Assembly (NCBI GenBank): GCA_020025305.1
Contig: JAHHSG010000001.1
Location: 1 to 64,000 of the forward strand
DNA from: Oscillospiraceae bacterium
GTDB taxonomy: Bacteria > Bacillota > Clostridia > Oscillospirales > Oscillospiraceae
Direction: 5' to 3'
Length of the DNA stretch: 64,000 nt
Shown here piece by piece: positions 1 through 7,032 of the stretch. The notes under the pieces were generated by a model that was not told where the DNA came from, searched no databases, and saw only the letters and a list, made by a program, of their open reading frames with translations. The number at the start of each line of letters is the position of its first letter. Position 1 is the stretch's first letter. The position numbers were made by a program, and so were the translations under genes.

Positions 1-308
1 CGGTAGAAGTCCTCTCCATCGGCTGTCACGATCAGCGACATGGCGCCTCGGTCAAGAAGGCTGGTGAGCGTTTTCAGAGACGCAAGCTGCTCATCCTTCT
101 GCCCTTCCGTGAGCGCAGCCGATGCAAGCTCCGAAATTCCGGCGCTGGCCTGCATAAAGTCCTCGCTGTCCTCAAACCCCACGCCTGTGCCGTGGGCGAT
201 CGTAAACCAGATCACCCCCAGGCAGCCAAGCGCAATGAGCACCGTGATTCCGATGGGAACCAATATCATCAGCACATTAGAGACGGCGAGCCGTTTTTTT
301 ATCGTCAT
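1..308 (-). CDS. Sensor histidine kinase, N-terminal part (cut by window edge)
   Basis: Only the first 102 codons lie in the window; the gene continues past position 1. The ATG at 308 is preceded by GGAGG with an 8-nt spacing, which decides the start. The protein begins MTIKKRLAVSNVLMILVP, a short basic stretch followed by one hydrophobic segment (about residues 8-38), then an extracytoplasmic-looking helical region ending in SLIVTADGEDFYR. This start is typical of membrane sensor kinases of two-component systems, but the HAMP, HisKA and ATPase domains are not visible here, so the family call is inference. A chemoreceptor would be the main alternative. Confidence 0.55.
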   Translation of the reverse strand, partial: MTIKKRLAVSNVLMILVPIGITVLIALGCLGVIWFTIAHGTGVGFEDSEDFMQASAGISELASAALTEGQKDEQLASLKTLTSLLDRGAMSLIVTADGEDFY

Positions 309-860
309 TTGTGCATCCTCCAAACTTTTATAACGCTATCATACCATAACTATACGTCGGATACATAAACTGCAGATAAAATCGTACCGTTTTTGTTGTT
401 TTTATTTCTGGACTATCACAAGCGACAGTTTGCCGACACACTGTCTGAATATCCTAATGGGGAGTTCGTCGGTTTCTATATGGATGAAGGCAGCACTGCA
501 CCCAACATGGAAAGTGCCACGGGGGGCTGAGCTTCTGCCTGTATGTTGTATACTCCTTTTTTGTATTGCCAAAACACTCCATCAACATCGATTCATCGTA
601 AAAAGCCAGAACCATAGCGCCTCTGATCGAGATGTGGGCCATGATCCAGTATTTTGGTTGGTATCACATTGTGATACCGGACTCTTGGAAGGAAAAAACT
701 TTGAAAGGGTCAGGAAAATAAAAAAGCTGTTTCCGAGCAGTAGTTTTCCTTTGAAAGCAAGGAAAAAGAGCAGGGTCAGTAGTTCATGTCCTGCCTAACA
801 GCTTGAAACAGCAATTTGTATCTATAAAATGCACACCTAAAAAAAGAGGCCCAAAACGAC
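309..860. other. Gene-poor gap with a possible coding fragment
   Basis: No convincing gene is present between the kinase start and the terminator at 861. A reading frame on the plus strand from about 402 to the stop at 528-530 encodes DYHKRQFADTLSEY followed by PNGEFVGFYMDEGSTAPN. The part EFVGFYMDEG loosely resembles the E-F-x-G-x-Y-x-D-E-G segment of large serine recombinases, so it may be a short remnant of a mobile element, but there is no start codon or flanking homologous sequence. The longer plus-strand frame at 430-798 has no ribosome site and no coding character. Confidence 0.2.
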
Positions 861-888
861 GAAAACCACTGATTTCTCAGTGGTTTTC
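861..888 (-). terminator. Hairpin downstream of tRNA-Leu
   Basis: A perfect 12-bp inverted repeat, GAAAACCACTGA / TCAGTGGTTTTC, with a 4-base loop lies 30 bases beyond the tRNA 3' end. On the minus strand the second arm is preceded and followed by short U/A-rich tracts. It is placed to end the tRNA transcript. Confidence 0.6.
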
Positions 889-917
889 GAGGCTGTATCT
901 ACTTTGGACACACGCCT

Positions 918-1005
918 TGGTGCGCGAGGCGGGACTTGAACCCGCACGCCCGTAATGAGCACTAGAACCTGAATCTAGCGAGTCTGCCAATTCCACCACT
1001 CGCGC
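918..1005 (-). tRNA. tRNA-Leu(CAG)
   Basis: Reads GCGCGAGTGGTGGAATTGGC at the 5' end on the minus strand, with a 7-bp acceptor stem GCGCGAG/CTCGCGC, a long variable arm and the T-loop GTTCAAGTC. The anticodon stem CTAGA/TCTAG encloses TTCAGGT, giving anticodon CAG (reads CUG). The CCA end is encoded (918-920). The long variable arm and the 88-nt length fit leucine. Confidence 0.95.
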
Positions 1006-1020
1006 ATCTCAACAATCGAT

Positions 1021-1049
1021 AGTATAGGACAAGAATCGGGGAATGTCAA
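1021..1049 (-). promoter_or_regulatory. Promoter of tRNA-Leu(CAG)
   Basis: On the minus strand TTGACA (1049-1044), 17 bases, then TATACT (1026-1021), directly upstream of the tRNA 5' end at 1005. A near-consensus vegetative promoter. Confidence 0.85.
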
Positions 1050-1260
1050 GCATTTTTTTCTGTTTTAACAATCCTCTGCCATCAGCCGTTGTTTTCTCTA
1101 AAAATATATTGCTCGCTTTTTTTGCTTTTGAAAGATTCCACCAACGTATACAACGAAATTCCGCCGCCGTTTTGGGAAAATTTTCCCTCCTGTCTGTACT
1201 TCGGTCAAAAAATGTGATACGCTAATGGCGATCTCATTTAACAAAGTGGGGAGGATTCTC

Positions 1261-2157
1261 ATGAAGCATGTGAAATCTCTATCAGCCTTTGTACTGGCTT
1301 TGGCCATGATTTTATCTCTTTGCACCGCCTGCGGACAACAAAGTGATGACGACTTCCGCCCCCGGATCCATTTTTGCGGCTCTACTTCTCTGGCTCCTGT
1401 CATTGCCTCCATCGGAGCATCTTTTCAGGAAGAGTACGGTACTTGGAACAACGTGGACAGCAGCTTTCCTGATGCAGCCATTGATATTTCCGTGACTTCC
1501 GGCGGCTCCGGCGACGGTCCCTCCAGTGTAGCAGACGGCACGGCTGACTTTGGGATGCTGGCTCGCGATATCAAGGACGGTGAGAAGGAGGCGTTGGGGG
1601 AAGGCTATACTGCATACTTGGTTGCCTATGATGCGCTGACCATCTCCGTCAATCGGGACAATCCCATCGTTGACAAGCTGGATCAACTCTCTACCGACAC
1701 CATTCGCAAGATTTTCTCCGGTGAACTGGCCTATTGGGATGAATTGGACGACTCCTTGGAGCACAAGGAGATCGTGCTGGTCATTCGTGACCTCTCCGGC
1801 GGTGCCGCGGAGGTTTTTGAAAAGAACATAATGCAGGGCACGCCCATCTCAGCCAATGCCATCCAGTCCCCGTCCATGGGTGCGTTGGCTGCCAAGATTG
1901 CCGAGAATCCCTATGCCATCGGCTATGCCGGCTATGGGGTATACCAGATGAATAAGGCAAGTCTCTTTGCCTTTCCGGTGAACGGTGCAGCGCCCACAGA
2001 GGAAAACATCCGCAACGGCAGCTATACCATGCAGCGCCCGGTACAGTTCGTGACCAACCGTTCCCTGACGGCAGCAGAGCAGGCCTTTTGTGACTACATC
2101 TTCTCTGATGCCGGGCGGAGAATTGTCCGCGAAAACGGATATCTCCCCGCCTATTGA
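1261..2157 (+). CDS. pstS: Phosphate ABC transporter substrate-binding lipoprotein PstS
   Basis: 298 residues. It captures inorganic phosphate outside the membrane for the PstCAB transporter encoded immediately downstream. The N-terminus MKHVKSLSAFVLALAMILSL is a signal peptide ending at a lipobox-like C-T-A-C24. The phosphate-binding loops GSTSLAP (about 40-46) and SGGSGDG (about 81-87) are present, as is the family stretch ADFGMLARDIKDGE. The frame is open from 1225, but GGGGAGG at 1247-1253 sits correctly before the ATG at 1261, so that start is chosen. No clear Pho-box was recognised in the 255-bp upstream gap. Confidence 0.9.
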   Translation: MKHVKSLSAFVLALAMILSLCTACGQQSDDDFRPRIHFCGSTSLAPVIASIGASFQEEYGTWNNVDSSFPDAAIDISVTSGGSGDGPSSVADGTADFGMLARDIKDGEKEALGEGYTAYLVAYDALTISVNRDNPIVDKLDQLSTDTIRKIFSGELAYWDELDDSLEHKEIVLVIRDLSGGAAEVFEKNIMQGTPISANAIQSPSMGALAAKIAENPYAIGYAGYGVYQMNKASLFAFPVNGAAPTEENIRNGSYTMQRPVQFVTNRSLTAAEQAFCDYIFSDAGRRIVRENGYLPAY

Positions 2158-2175
2158 TCCTTTCCACATATAAAA

Positions 2176-2198
2176 GGGCTGCCGCAGTGCGGCAGCCC
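2176..2198 (+). promoter_or_regulatory. Intercistronic hairpin pstS-pstC
   Basis: GGGCTGCCGCA / TGCGGCAGCCC forms an 11-bp GC-rich stem in the 77-bp gap between pstS and pstC, followed by TCTTTCC rather than a strong U-run. In binding-protein operons such hairpins partly terminate or protect the 3' end of the upstream message so that the binding protein is made in excess. That role is inferred here. Confidence 0.6.
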
Positions 2199-2234
2199 TC
2201 TTTCCACAAAATTCGAGAAAAGGGGGACTCCTGT

Positions 2235-3113
2235 ATGCATCAAGCCAAAGATCACGTTTGCCGGCTGACCGTGATGCTATTGACACTGCTCAGCGTAGGG
2301 CTGCTCCTCTTTCTGGTGGGTTTCATGCTCCGTCAGAGTTTTCCCGCCATTCGGGCCGTGGGGCTTTATGAACTGCTGTTTGGCACGGAGTGGCGGCCTG
2401 TCATCTATCAGGATGTGCCGCAGTACGGCCTTTTCTATCTGGTGCTCTCCACGTTGTATGTGTCGGCACTGGCTGTTTTGTTTGCACTGGTCATCGGTGT
2501 GGGCTGTGCCCTCTTTCTCACCTGCGCTGTGGGTCATCGTCTGCGTGCGCTCCTCGTTCCCTGTATCGACCTGCTGGCCGGCATTCCCTCGGTGGTCTAC
2601 GGCTTTGTGGGGCTCTATGTGGTGGTGCGCACCATGGAACGGCTGGGCCGCGCCGCCGGAGAATCCATCTTAGCCGGCAGCATCGTGCTTTCGGTCATGA
2701 TCCTGCCCTATATGATCTCGTCCTGCCTTCACACCATGGTACAGCTGCGCCTGCGCTTTGAAAAAGCTTCCGCGGCGCTTGGTGTCTCGCACTGGCACAT
2801 GGCCGCAGAACTGATCCTGCCCGCCTCCGGAAAGGGCATCCTCATCAGCACAGCGCTGGCTGCGGGACGGGCCATGGGTGAAACTATGGCTGTCATGATG
2901 GTTATGGGAAACGCTGTCATACGCCCCACGCTGCTGGGCAAAGGCGAAACCATCTCCGCCCTCATTGCTCTGGAGATGGGCACAGCAGAGGTGGGCAGTC
3001 TCCACTTCAGCGCCCTCTATGCGGCAGGACTGCTGCTTTTGGTATTGCTGCTGGCAATTCATCTTGGCTTTTCACTGCTTCGCCGCAGACTGAACCGGGA
3101 GGGCGTGCTATGA
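2235..3113 (+). CDS. pstC: Phosphate ABC transporter permease PstC
   Basis: 292 residues, one of two membrane subunits of the phosphate importer. The ATG at 2235 follows AAGGGGGA; the in-frame ATG at 2154 would overlap the pstS end and has no ribosome site. Several hydrophobic helices are evident, with the conserved GIPSVVYGFVGL segment and the cytoplasmic EAA-type loop ALGVSHWHMAAELILP that docks on the ATPase, followed by GRAMGETMAVMMVMGN, a hallmark of PstC. It overlaps pstA by 4 bases (ATGA). Confidence 0.92.
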   Translation: MHQAKDHVCRLTVMLLTLLSVGLLLFLVGFMLRQSFPAIRAVGLYELLFGTEWRPVIYQDVPQYGLFYLVLSTLYVSALAVLFALVIGVGCALFLTCAVGHRLRALLVPCIDLLAGIPSVVYGFVGLYVVVRTMERLGRAAGESILAGSIVLSVMILPYMISSCLHTMVQLRLRFEKASAALGVSHWHMAAELILPASGKGILISTALAAGRAMGETMAVMMVMGNAVIRPTLLGKGETISALIALEMGTAEVGSLHFSALYAAGLLLLVLLLAIHLGFSLLRRRLNREGVL

Positions 3114-3934
3114 AGGGAACATCTCGTTTGATCCGTCTGTGGGCAACCGTTTCATTTATACTCACTTTCGGTACCGTTTTTTTCCTATTTATCTATGTTT
3201 TCTGCAAAGGGGCAGGTGCTGTCTCCTGGGAATTTCTCACCCAAGGCCCCAAAGGCGCGGTACTGGGGACGGAGGGCGGTATCCTGCCCGCTATTGTGGG
3301 GAGCCTCCTCTACACCGCCATCGCCGTTCTCTTTGCCGGCGTTCTGGGCTTTGGTACCGCTCTCTATCAGGTGTTCTACTGTCGGTGTCGTCAAGTATCC
3401 GGCACCATCTCTTTGATCATGCAGTGCATGGCAGGGGTTCCCTCCATCGTTATGGGCCTTTTCGGCTATTCTCTCTTGGTGCTGGCTTTGGGATGGGGAA
3501 AATGCCTGCTGGCCGGCGGCATCACGCAGGGCATCATGATCCTGCCCTTTATCGAGGTGCGTGCAGAAAAAGCCTTCCGTGAAGTGGACGGCGGTCTTCT
3601 GGCCGCATCTTGGGCTATGGGCGTATCCCGCAGCTACACCATCCGGCGCATTGTGCTGCCACAGGCGGGGGGGCAGCTGGTCTCGGCCGTAATTTTAGGG
3701 GGATGCTACGCCATGGGGGCAGCGGCACCGCTGATTTTTACCGGAGCCGTCATTTTCTCCCGTGTGCCCACGGATCTGATGCAGCCTGCCATGGCGCTGC
3801 CCTATCACCTCTATATCCTTTTGACACAGGGGACATCCCCTGCCAATGCTTACGCCACTGCCTTTATCATGATGCTGTTGGTGCTCATCTCCAATGCCAT
3901 CGCCACGTTGCTTACATGGAGGAAGCTGCAATGA
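3110..3934 (+). CDS. pstA: Phosphate ABC transporter permease PstA
   Basis: 274 residues, the second membrane subunit of the phosphate importer. Hydrophobic helices alternate with short loops; GVPSIVMGLFGYSLLV and the EAA-type loop WAMGVSRSYTIRRIVLPQA match the family. The start overlaps the pstC stop and the stop overlaps the pstB start, both as ATGA, so translation of the three genes is probably coupled. Confidence 0.92.
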   Translation: MKGTSRLIRLWATVSFILTFGTVFFLFIYVFCKGAGAVSWEFLTQGPKGAVLGTEGGILPAIVGSLLYTAIAVLFAGVLGFGTALYQVFYCRCRQVSGTISLIMQCMAGVPSIVMGLFGYSLLVLALGWGKCLLAGGITQGIMILPFIEVRAEKAFREVDGGLLAASWAMGVSRSYTIRRIVLPQAGGQLVSAVILGGCYAMGAAAPLIFTGAVIFSRVPTDLMQPAMALPYHLYILLTQGTSPANAYATAFIMMLLVLISNAIATLLTWRKLQ

Positions 3935-4683
3935 GTGACGCTATTCTCACATTCCACGACTTCGGTGTTTCTTACGGTCACAAGCGGGTGCTGGAACATA
4001 TTCACACGGCGATCCGTCCTCACCGCATTACCGCCATCATTGGCCCCTCCGGCTGCGGTAAATCTACGCTGCTGAAGGCTATGAATCGGATGTTGGAACT
4101 GGAGGACGGCGCAGAACTCTCCGGCTCTATCCACTTGCAGGGAAAGGATCTGCAAACCATTTCACCGGAAGAACTGCGGCGCAGAATCGGGATGGTCTTT
4201 CAAGTCCCCACGCCCTTTCCCATGTCCATCTATCAAAATCTCACCTACGCCCCCCGCTATTACGGCATTCGGAATCAGGCGGAGCTGCGCAGGATCGTGC
4301 GGGAATCGTTGGAAACCACCGGACTTTACGACGAAGTGAAAGAGGAACTACACCGCAGTGCGCTCACCCTCTCCGGGGGACAGCAGCAGCGACTGTGCAT
4401 CGCCCGTGCGCTTACCGCCCACCCAGAGGTACTGCTGTTAGATGAACCCTGCTCGGGGCTGGATGTAAAAAGTACCCAGACCATTGAACAGCTGCTGCTG
4501 CGTTTAAAGGAATCGTACACCGTGGTTATCGTCACCCACAATCTCTTTCAGGCACGGCGAATCGCCGACGACTGTCTCTTTCTTCTCAACGGTCAGCTCT
4601 GGGAGCAGGGCGTCGCAGAGGATCTGTTCTCTGCGCCCCAGCGCCCGGAGACGCGGGACTATTTGGAGGGACTTTTCTCCTAG
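3931..4683 (+). CDS. pstB: Phosphate ABC transporter ATP-binding protein PstB
   Basis: 250 residues. It is the ATPase that drives phosphate import by PstCA. Walker A GPSGCGKST lies at about 38-46, the Q-loop in MVFQVPTPFPMSIYQN (a PstB-type signature), the ABC signature LSGGQQQRL near 147 and Walker B LLLDEP near 169. The ATG at 3931 overlaps the pstA stop. A phoU gene, which often closes pst operons, is absent: a terminator follows and the next gene is convergent. Confidence 0.95.
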   Translation: MSDAILTFHDFGVSYGHKRVLEHIHTAIRPHRITAIIGPSGCGKSTLLKAMNRMLELEDGAELSGSIHLQGKDLQTISPEELRRRIGMVFQVPTPFPMSIYQNLTYAPRYYGIRNQAELRRIVRESLETTGLYDEVKEELHRSALTLSGGQQQRLCIARALTAHPEVLLLDEPCSGLDVKSTQTIEQLLLRLKESYTVVIVTHNLFQARRIADDCLFLLNGQLWEQGVAEDLFSAPQRPETRDYLEGLFS

Positions 4684-4688
4684 AACGC

Positions 4689-4732
4689 AAAAAGCACCAC
4701 TTACGGATTTCATGAAGTAAGTGGTGCTTTTT
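4689..4732. terminator. Bidirectional terminator between pstB and uraA
   Basis: AAAAAGCACCACTTAC / GTAAGTGGTGCTTTTT forms a 16-bp perfect stem with a 12-base loop. The A-run on one arm and U-run on the other let it serve both convergent genes. Confidence 0.9.
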
Positions 4733-4747
4733 CTATTTGGGAAGGTC

Positions 4748-6085
4748 TTAATAGGAACCGAGGTCTGCGGACTTGTCGCCCTCGCTGGAGGAGCCGAACA
4801 CATAGTCGTTGCCGGGCAGGATGGCATTGAGCAGAACACCCACCAGCGCTGCAATGGCAAGGCCGGTTAATGTGATCTGGGCACCGGCGATGGTAAAGCT
4901 GATGCCACCTACGGAGCTGAAGCCCAGGCCGCAGACGAAGATAACGGCGGCAATGATCAGATTGCGGGATTTCGTGAGATCCACACGGTTTTCCACTACG
5001 TTGCGAACGCCGACGGCGGAGATCATACCGTAAAGAATGAAGCTGACACCACCCACAATGGCGGCGGGGATGGAATTAACCAAAGCGTCAAACTTGGGGG
5101 AGAAGGAAAGAAGGATGGCATACAGAGCAGCCAGACGAACCACTTGGGGATCGTATACACGGCTGAGAGCCAGCACACCGGTGTTCTCGCCGTAGGTGGT
5201 ATTGGCAGGACCGCCGAACATACCGGCCACGGCAGTAGCCAGACCGTCACCCAGCAGTGTGCGGTGCAGACCGGGATCTTCAATAAAATTCTTGCCGCAG
5301 GTAGAGGAGATGGCAGACATATCCCCAATGTGCTCCATCATGGCAGCGATAGCGATGGGAGCCATGACCAGAATGGAGGTGATGTCGAACTTGGCGATCA
5401 CGATGTCCTGCAGACCCACCAGCTTGGCCTGCGACACAGCGGAGAAATCCACCTGTTGGGTGAATACTGCCACGATATAGGCACCCACCACACCCAGCAG
5501 GATGGGGATGATCTTGATCATGCCTTTGCCCCAAATGTTGGCCACAATGATGATGGCGATGGCTACCAGTGCCAGCGGCCAATTAGTGCTTGCGTTGGTG
5601 ACAGCTGTTCCGGACAGATTCAGACCAATCAGGATAATGATGGGCCCGGTGACGATAGGGGGAAAGAAACGCATAACTTTCTTGGCGCCTACGATCTTAA
5701 AGAGGAGAGCCACGGCCAAATAGAGAAGGCCGGCCACCACCACACCACCCAGTGCGTAGGGCAGCTTTTCCTCGCCGCTCATGCCGGCAAAGATGCCGGT
5801 GTCCAGATTGGCAACTGTCTGGAAACCACCCAAAAAGGCAAAGGAGGAGCCAAGGAATGCGGGAACCTGCAGTTTGGTACAAGCATGGAACAGCAGTGTA
5901 CCAATGCCGGCAAACAGCAGCGTGGTTTGGATGGATAGGGGCAGGCCGTAACTGGTGACCAAAATGGGAACCAAAACGGTAGCACCGAACATGGCAAACA
6001 GGTGCTGCAGCCCTAACACAAGCATACGGGGCAGCCCCAGTTCCCGGGCATCGTAGATGGCCTCTTGACCAAGATTTTTCTTCAT
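4748..6085 (-). CDS. uraA: Uracil/xanthine permease, NCS2 family (UraA-like)
   Basis: 445 residues, a polytopic membrane carrier that takes up uracil with protons. The N-terminal MLVLGLQHLFAMFGATVLVP and the later GDGLATAVAGMFGGPANTTYGEN are signatures of the uracil branch of NCS2. The ATG at 6085 is preceded by AGAGGATTTCAC; the in-frame ATG at 6106 has no proper ribosome site. The gene is single, and its 5' leader carries a promoter, a short peptide frame and an intrinsic terminator (separate entries), which suggests control by pyrimidine supply. A xanthine substrate is less likely given the leader. Confidence 0.9.
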   Translation of the reverse strand: MKKNLGQEAIYDARELGLPRMLVLGLQHLFAMFGATVLVPILVTSYGLPLSIQTTLLFAGIGTLLFHACTKLQVPAFLGSSFAFLGGFQTVANLDTGIFAGMSGEEKLPYALGGVVVAGLLYLAVALLFKIVGAKKVMRFFPPIVTGPIIILIGLNLSGTAVTNASTNWPLALVAIAIIIVANIWGKGMIKIIPILLGVVGAYIVAVFTQQVDFSAVSQAKLVGLQDIVIAKFDITSILVMAPIAIAAMMEHIGDMSAISSTCGKNFIEDPGLHRTLLGDGLATAVAGMFGGPANTTYGENTGVLALSRVYDPQVVRLAALYAILLSFSPKFDALVNSIPAAIVGGVSFILYGMISAVGVRNVVENRVDLTKSRNLIIAAVIFVCGLGFSSVGGISFTIAGAQITLTGLAIAALVGVLLNAILPGNDYVFGSSSEGDKSADLGSY

Positions 6086-6153
6086 GTGAAATCCTCTCTT
6101 TCTCACTTATATCCATTTATTTGCAAACTAAATCATATCTCCCGGCAAAGGGC

Positions 6154-6183
6154 AAAAAAAATAACCGGTAAAAATACCGGTTA
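6154..6183 (-). terminator. Attenuator hairpin in the uraA leader
   Basis: On the minus strand AACCGGTA / TACCGGTT (8-bp stem, 4-base loop) is followed by AT and eight U residues, 69 bases before the uraA ATG. It is an intrinsic terminator inside the uraA transcript. The first stem arm overlaps the stop codon of the leader peptide (6183-6181), so a ribosome reaching that stop would cover the stem and prevent termination. Confidence 0.8.
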
Positions 6184-6246
6184 GAAAATGAAAATAGAAA
6201 TAAAAAGACCGCCCATGCTTTTATCGTGGGGATTGCTATATACCAT
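6181..6246 (-). CDS. uraA leader peptide (21 codons), putative UTP-attenuation sensor
   Basis: A 21-codon frame starts at ATG 6246, behind a perfect AGGAGG (6260-6255) with an 8-base spacer, and stops at TAA 6183-6181 inside the attenuator stem. The peptide begins MVYSNPHDKS and ends in GGLFISIFIF. The last nine sense codons are extremely U-rich (CTT TTT ATT TCT ATT and similar). In the E. coli pyrBI operon, RNA polymerase slows at such U-rich leader sequence when UTP is low, letting the ribosome catch up and block the terminator. The arrangement here is the same; the mechanism is inferred, while the frame, ribosome site and overlap are seen directly. Confidence 0.65.
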   Translation of the reverse strand: MVYSNPHDKSMGGLFISIFIF

Positions 6247-6273
6247 GGTGACGGCCTCCTTTTGTTTTTAAAT

Positions 6274-6302
6274 ATTATAAGGGGTGATGGTGAAAAAAAC
6301 AA
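6274..6302 (-). promoter_or_regulatory. uraA promoter
   Basis: On the minus strand TTGTTT (6302-6297), 17 bases, then a perfect TATAAT (6279-6274). Transcription would start near 6267, only a few bases before the leader-peptide ribosome site. Confidence 0.85.
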
Positions 6303-6344
6303 TAGGAGGCCGTACCAAGAAAAAAGCCCAGCAAAATGGAGAAG

Positions 6345-6881
6345 TTAGTGAATATTGCCCAAACGCTGCCGCAGGCGGGGAGCCAGCAGTGTGCAGACCA
6401 AGATCTTCAAGGCATCCCCCGGCAAAAAGAGCAGCATCCCTTTATACAGAACGTCAAAAAAGCTCCAGCCCTGGCCGAGATATAGATTCATAATGGCCGC
6501 CATGTAGGGGAGTCCTACGGCGTAGAGTACCCCAAGACCGGCTACAGAGGCTAAAGCCACCCGCCAGGGGGTACAATTTTTCTGCGTCAGGGTGCCGATG
6601 ACCCATGCGCTGGGAATCAGCCCCAGCAAAAAGCCAAAGGTAGGCTGCAGTACGCTTCCCAAGCCGCCGCCCATCGTGAAAATCGGCAGGCCCACCAAGC
6701 CCAGCGCCACATAGATGACTTGGGAGACGGCACCGTATTTTCGCCCCAGGAGCAGCCCTGCCATGGCGGTAAAGAAGAATTGCAGGGTTATGGCAGAGGG
6801 TGGAATCGGAATACGCAAAAAGGCGCCTACTGCTGTCAATGCGGCAAATAGTGCGGATAGAACTAAGTACTTTGTTTTCAT
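6345..6881 (-). CDS. bioY: Biotin transporter BioY (ECF substrate-binding subunit)
   Basis: 178 residues. BioY is the membrane S-component that binds biotin for ECF-type uptake. The protein has about six hydrophobic helices; the N-terminal LSALFAALTAVGAFLRIPIP and LGLVGLPIFTMGGGLGSVL are family hallmarks. A BirA-type operator lies immediately upstream, and birA is divergent, so biotin-dependent repression is likely. No EcfAAT genes are nearby, so the energising module must be elsewhere or BioY acts alone. Confidence 0.93.
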   Translation of the reverse strand: MKTKYLVLSALFAALTAVGAFLRIPIPPSAITLQFFFTAMAGLLLGRKYGAVSQVIYVALGLVGLPIFTMGGGLGSVLQPTFGFLLGLIPSAWVIGTLTQKNCTPWRVALASVAGLGVLYAVGLPYMAAIMNLYLGQGWSFFDVLYKGMLLFLPGDALKILVCTLLAPRLRQRLGNIH

Positions 6882-6883
6882 GA

Positions 6884-6914
6884 TTGTAAACCTCTTTTCT
6901 TTATAGGTTTACAA
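6884..6914. promoter_or_regulatory. BirA operator of bioY
   Basis: TTGTAAACC, 13 bases, GGTTTACAA: a perfect inverted repeat 2 bases upstream of the bioY ATG. It matches the known biotin-repressor operator of Gram-positive bacteria (inverted TTGTTAAC-like halves about 14 bases apart). Confidence 0.85.
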
Positions 6915-6932
6915 TACGACAATCTGATTAAA

Positions 6933-6964
6933 ATGTCAACCTTTAATTCCGAAACTGTTTACAA
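6933..6964. promoter_or_regulatory. Second BirA-type operator, birA side
   Basis: ATGTCAACC, 14 bases, TGTTTACAA: an imperfect version of the same inverted repeat. A third half-site GTTTACAA (6974-6981) lies 9 bases further and overlaps the -35 of the birA promoter, so BirA probably also controls its own gene. Confidence 0.6.
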
Positions 6965-6974
6965 GTGGGGAGGG

Positions 6975-7003
6975 TTTACAAGTGATAGGGATTGTGATAC
7001 AGT
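6975..7003 (+). promoter_or_regulatory. birA promoter
   Basis: TTTACA (6975-6980), 17 bases, TACAGT (6998-7003). The -35 hexamer is embedded in the extra BirA half-site GGTTTACAA. Confidence 0.6.
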
Positions 7004-7032
7004 AGCACTGGAAAAGAAAGGGAGGTGGCACC

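Noticed and set aside
430..798. Plus-strand 122-codon frame
   Set aside because: No ribosome site, no domain, odd composition; it lies in a gap and crosses a candidate coding fragment in another frame.
1050..1260. Pho-box upstream of pstS
   Set aside because: No repeated TTAACA- or CTTAAC-like direct repeats with 11-base periodicity could be recognised.
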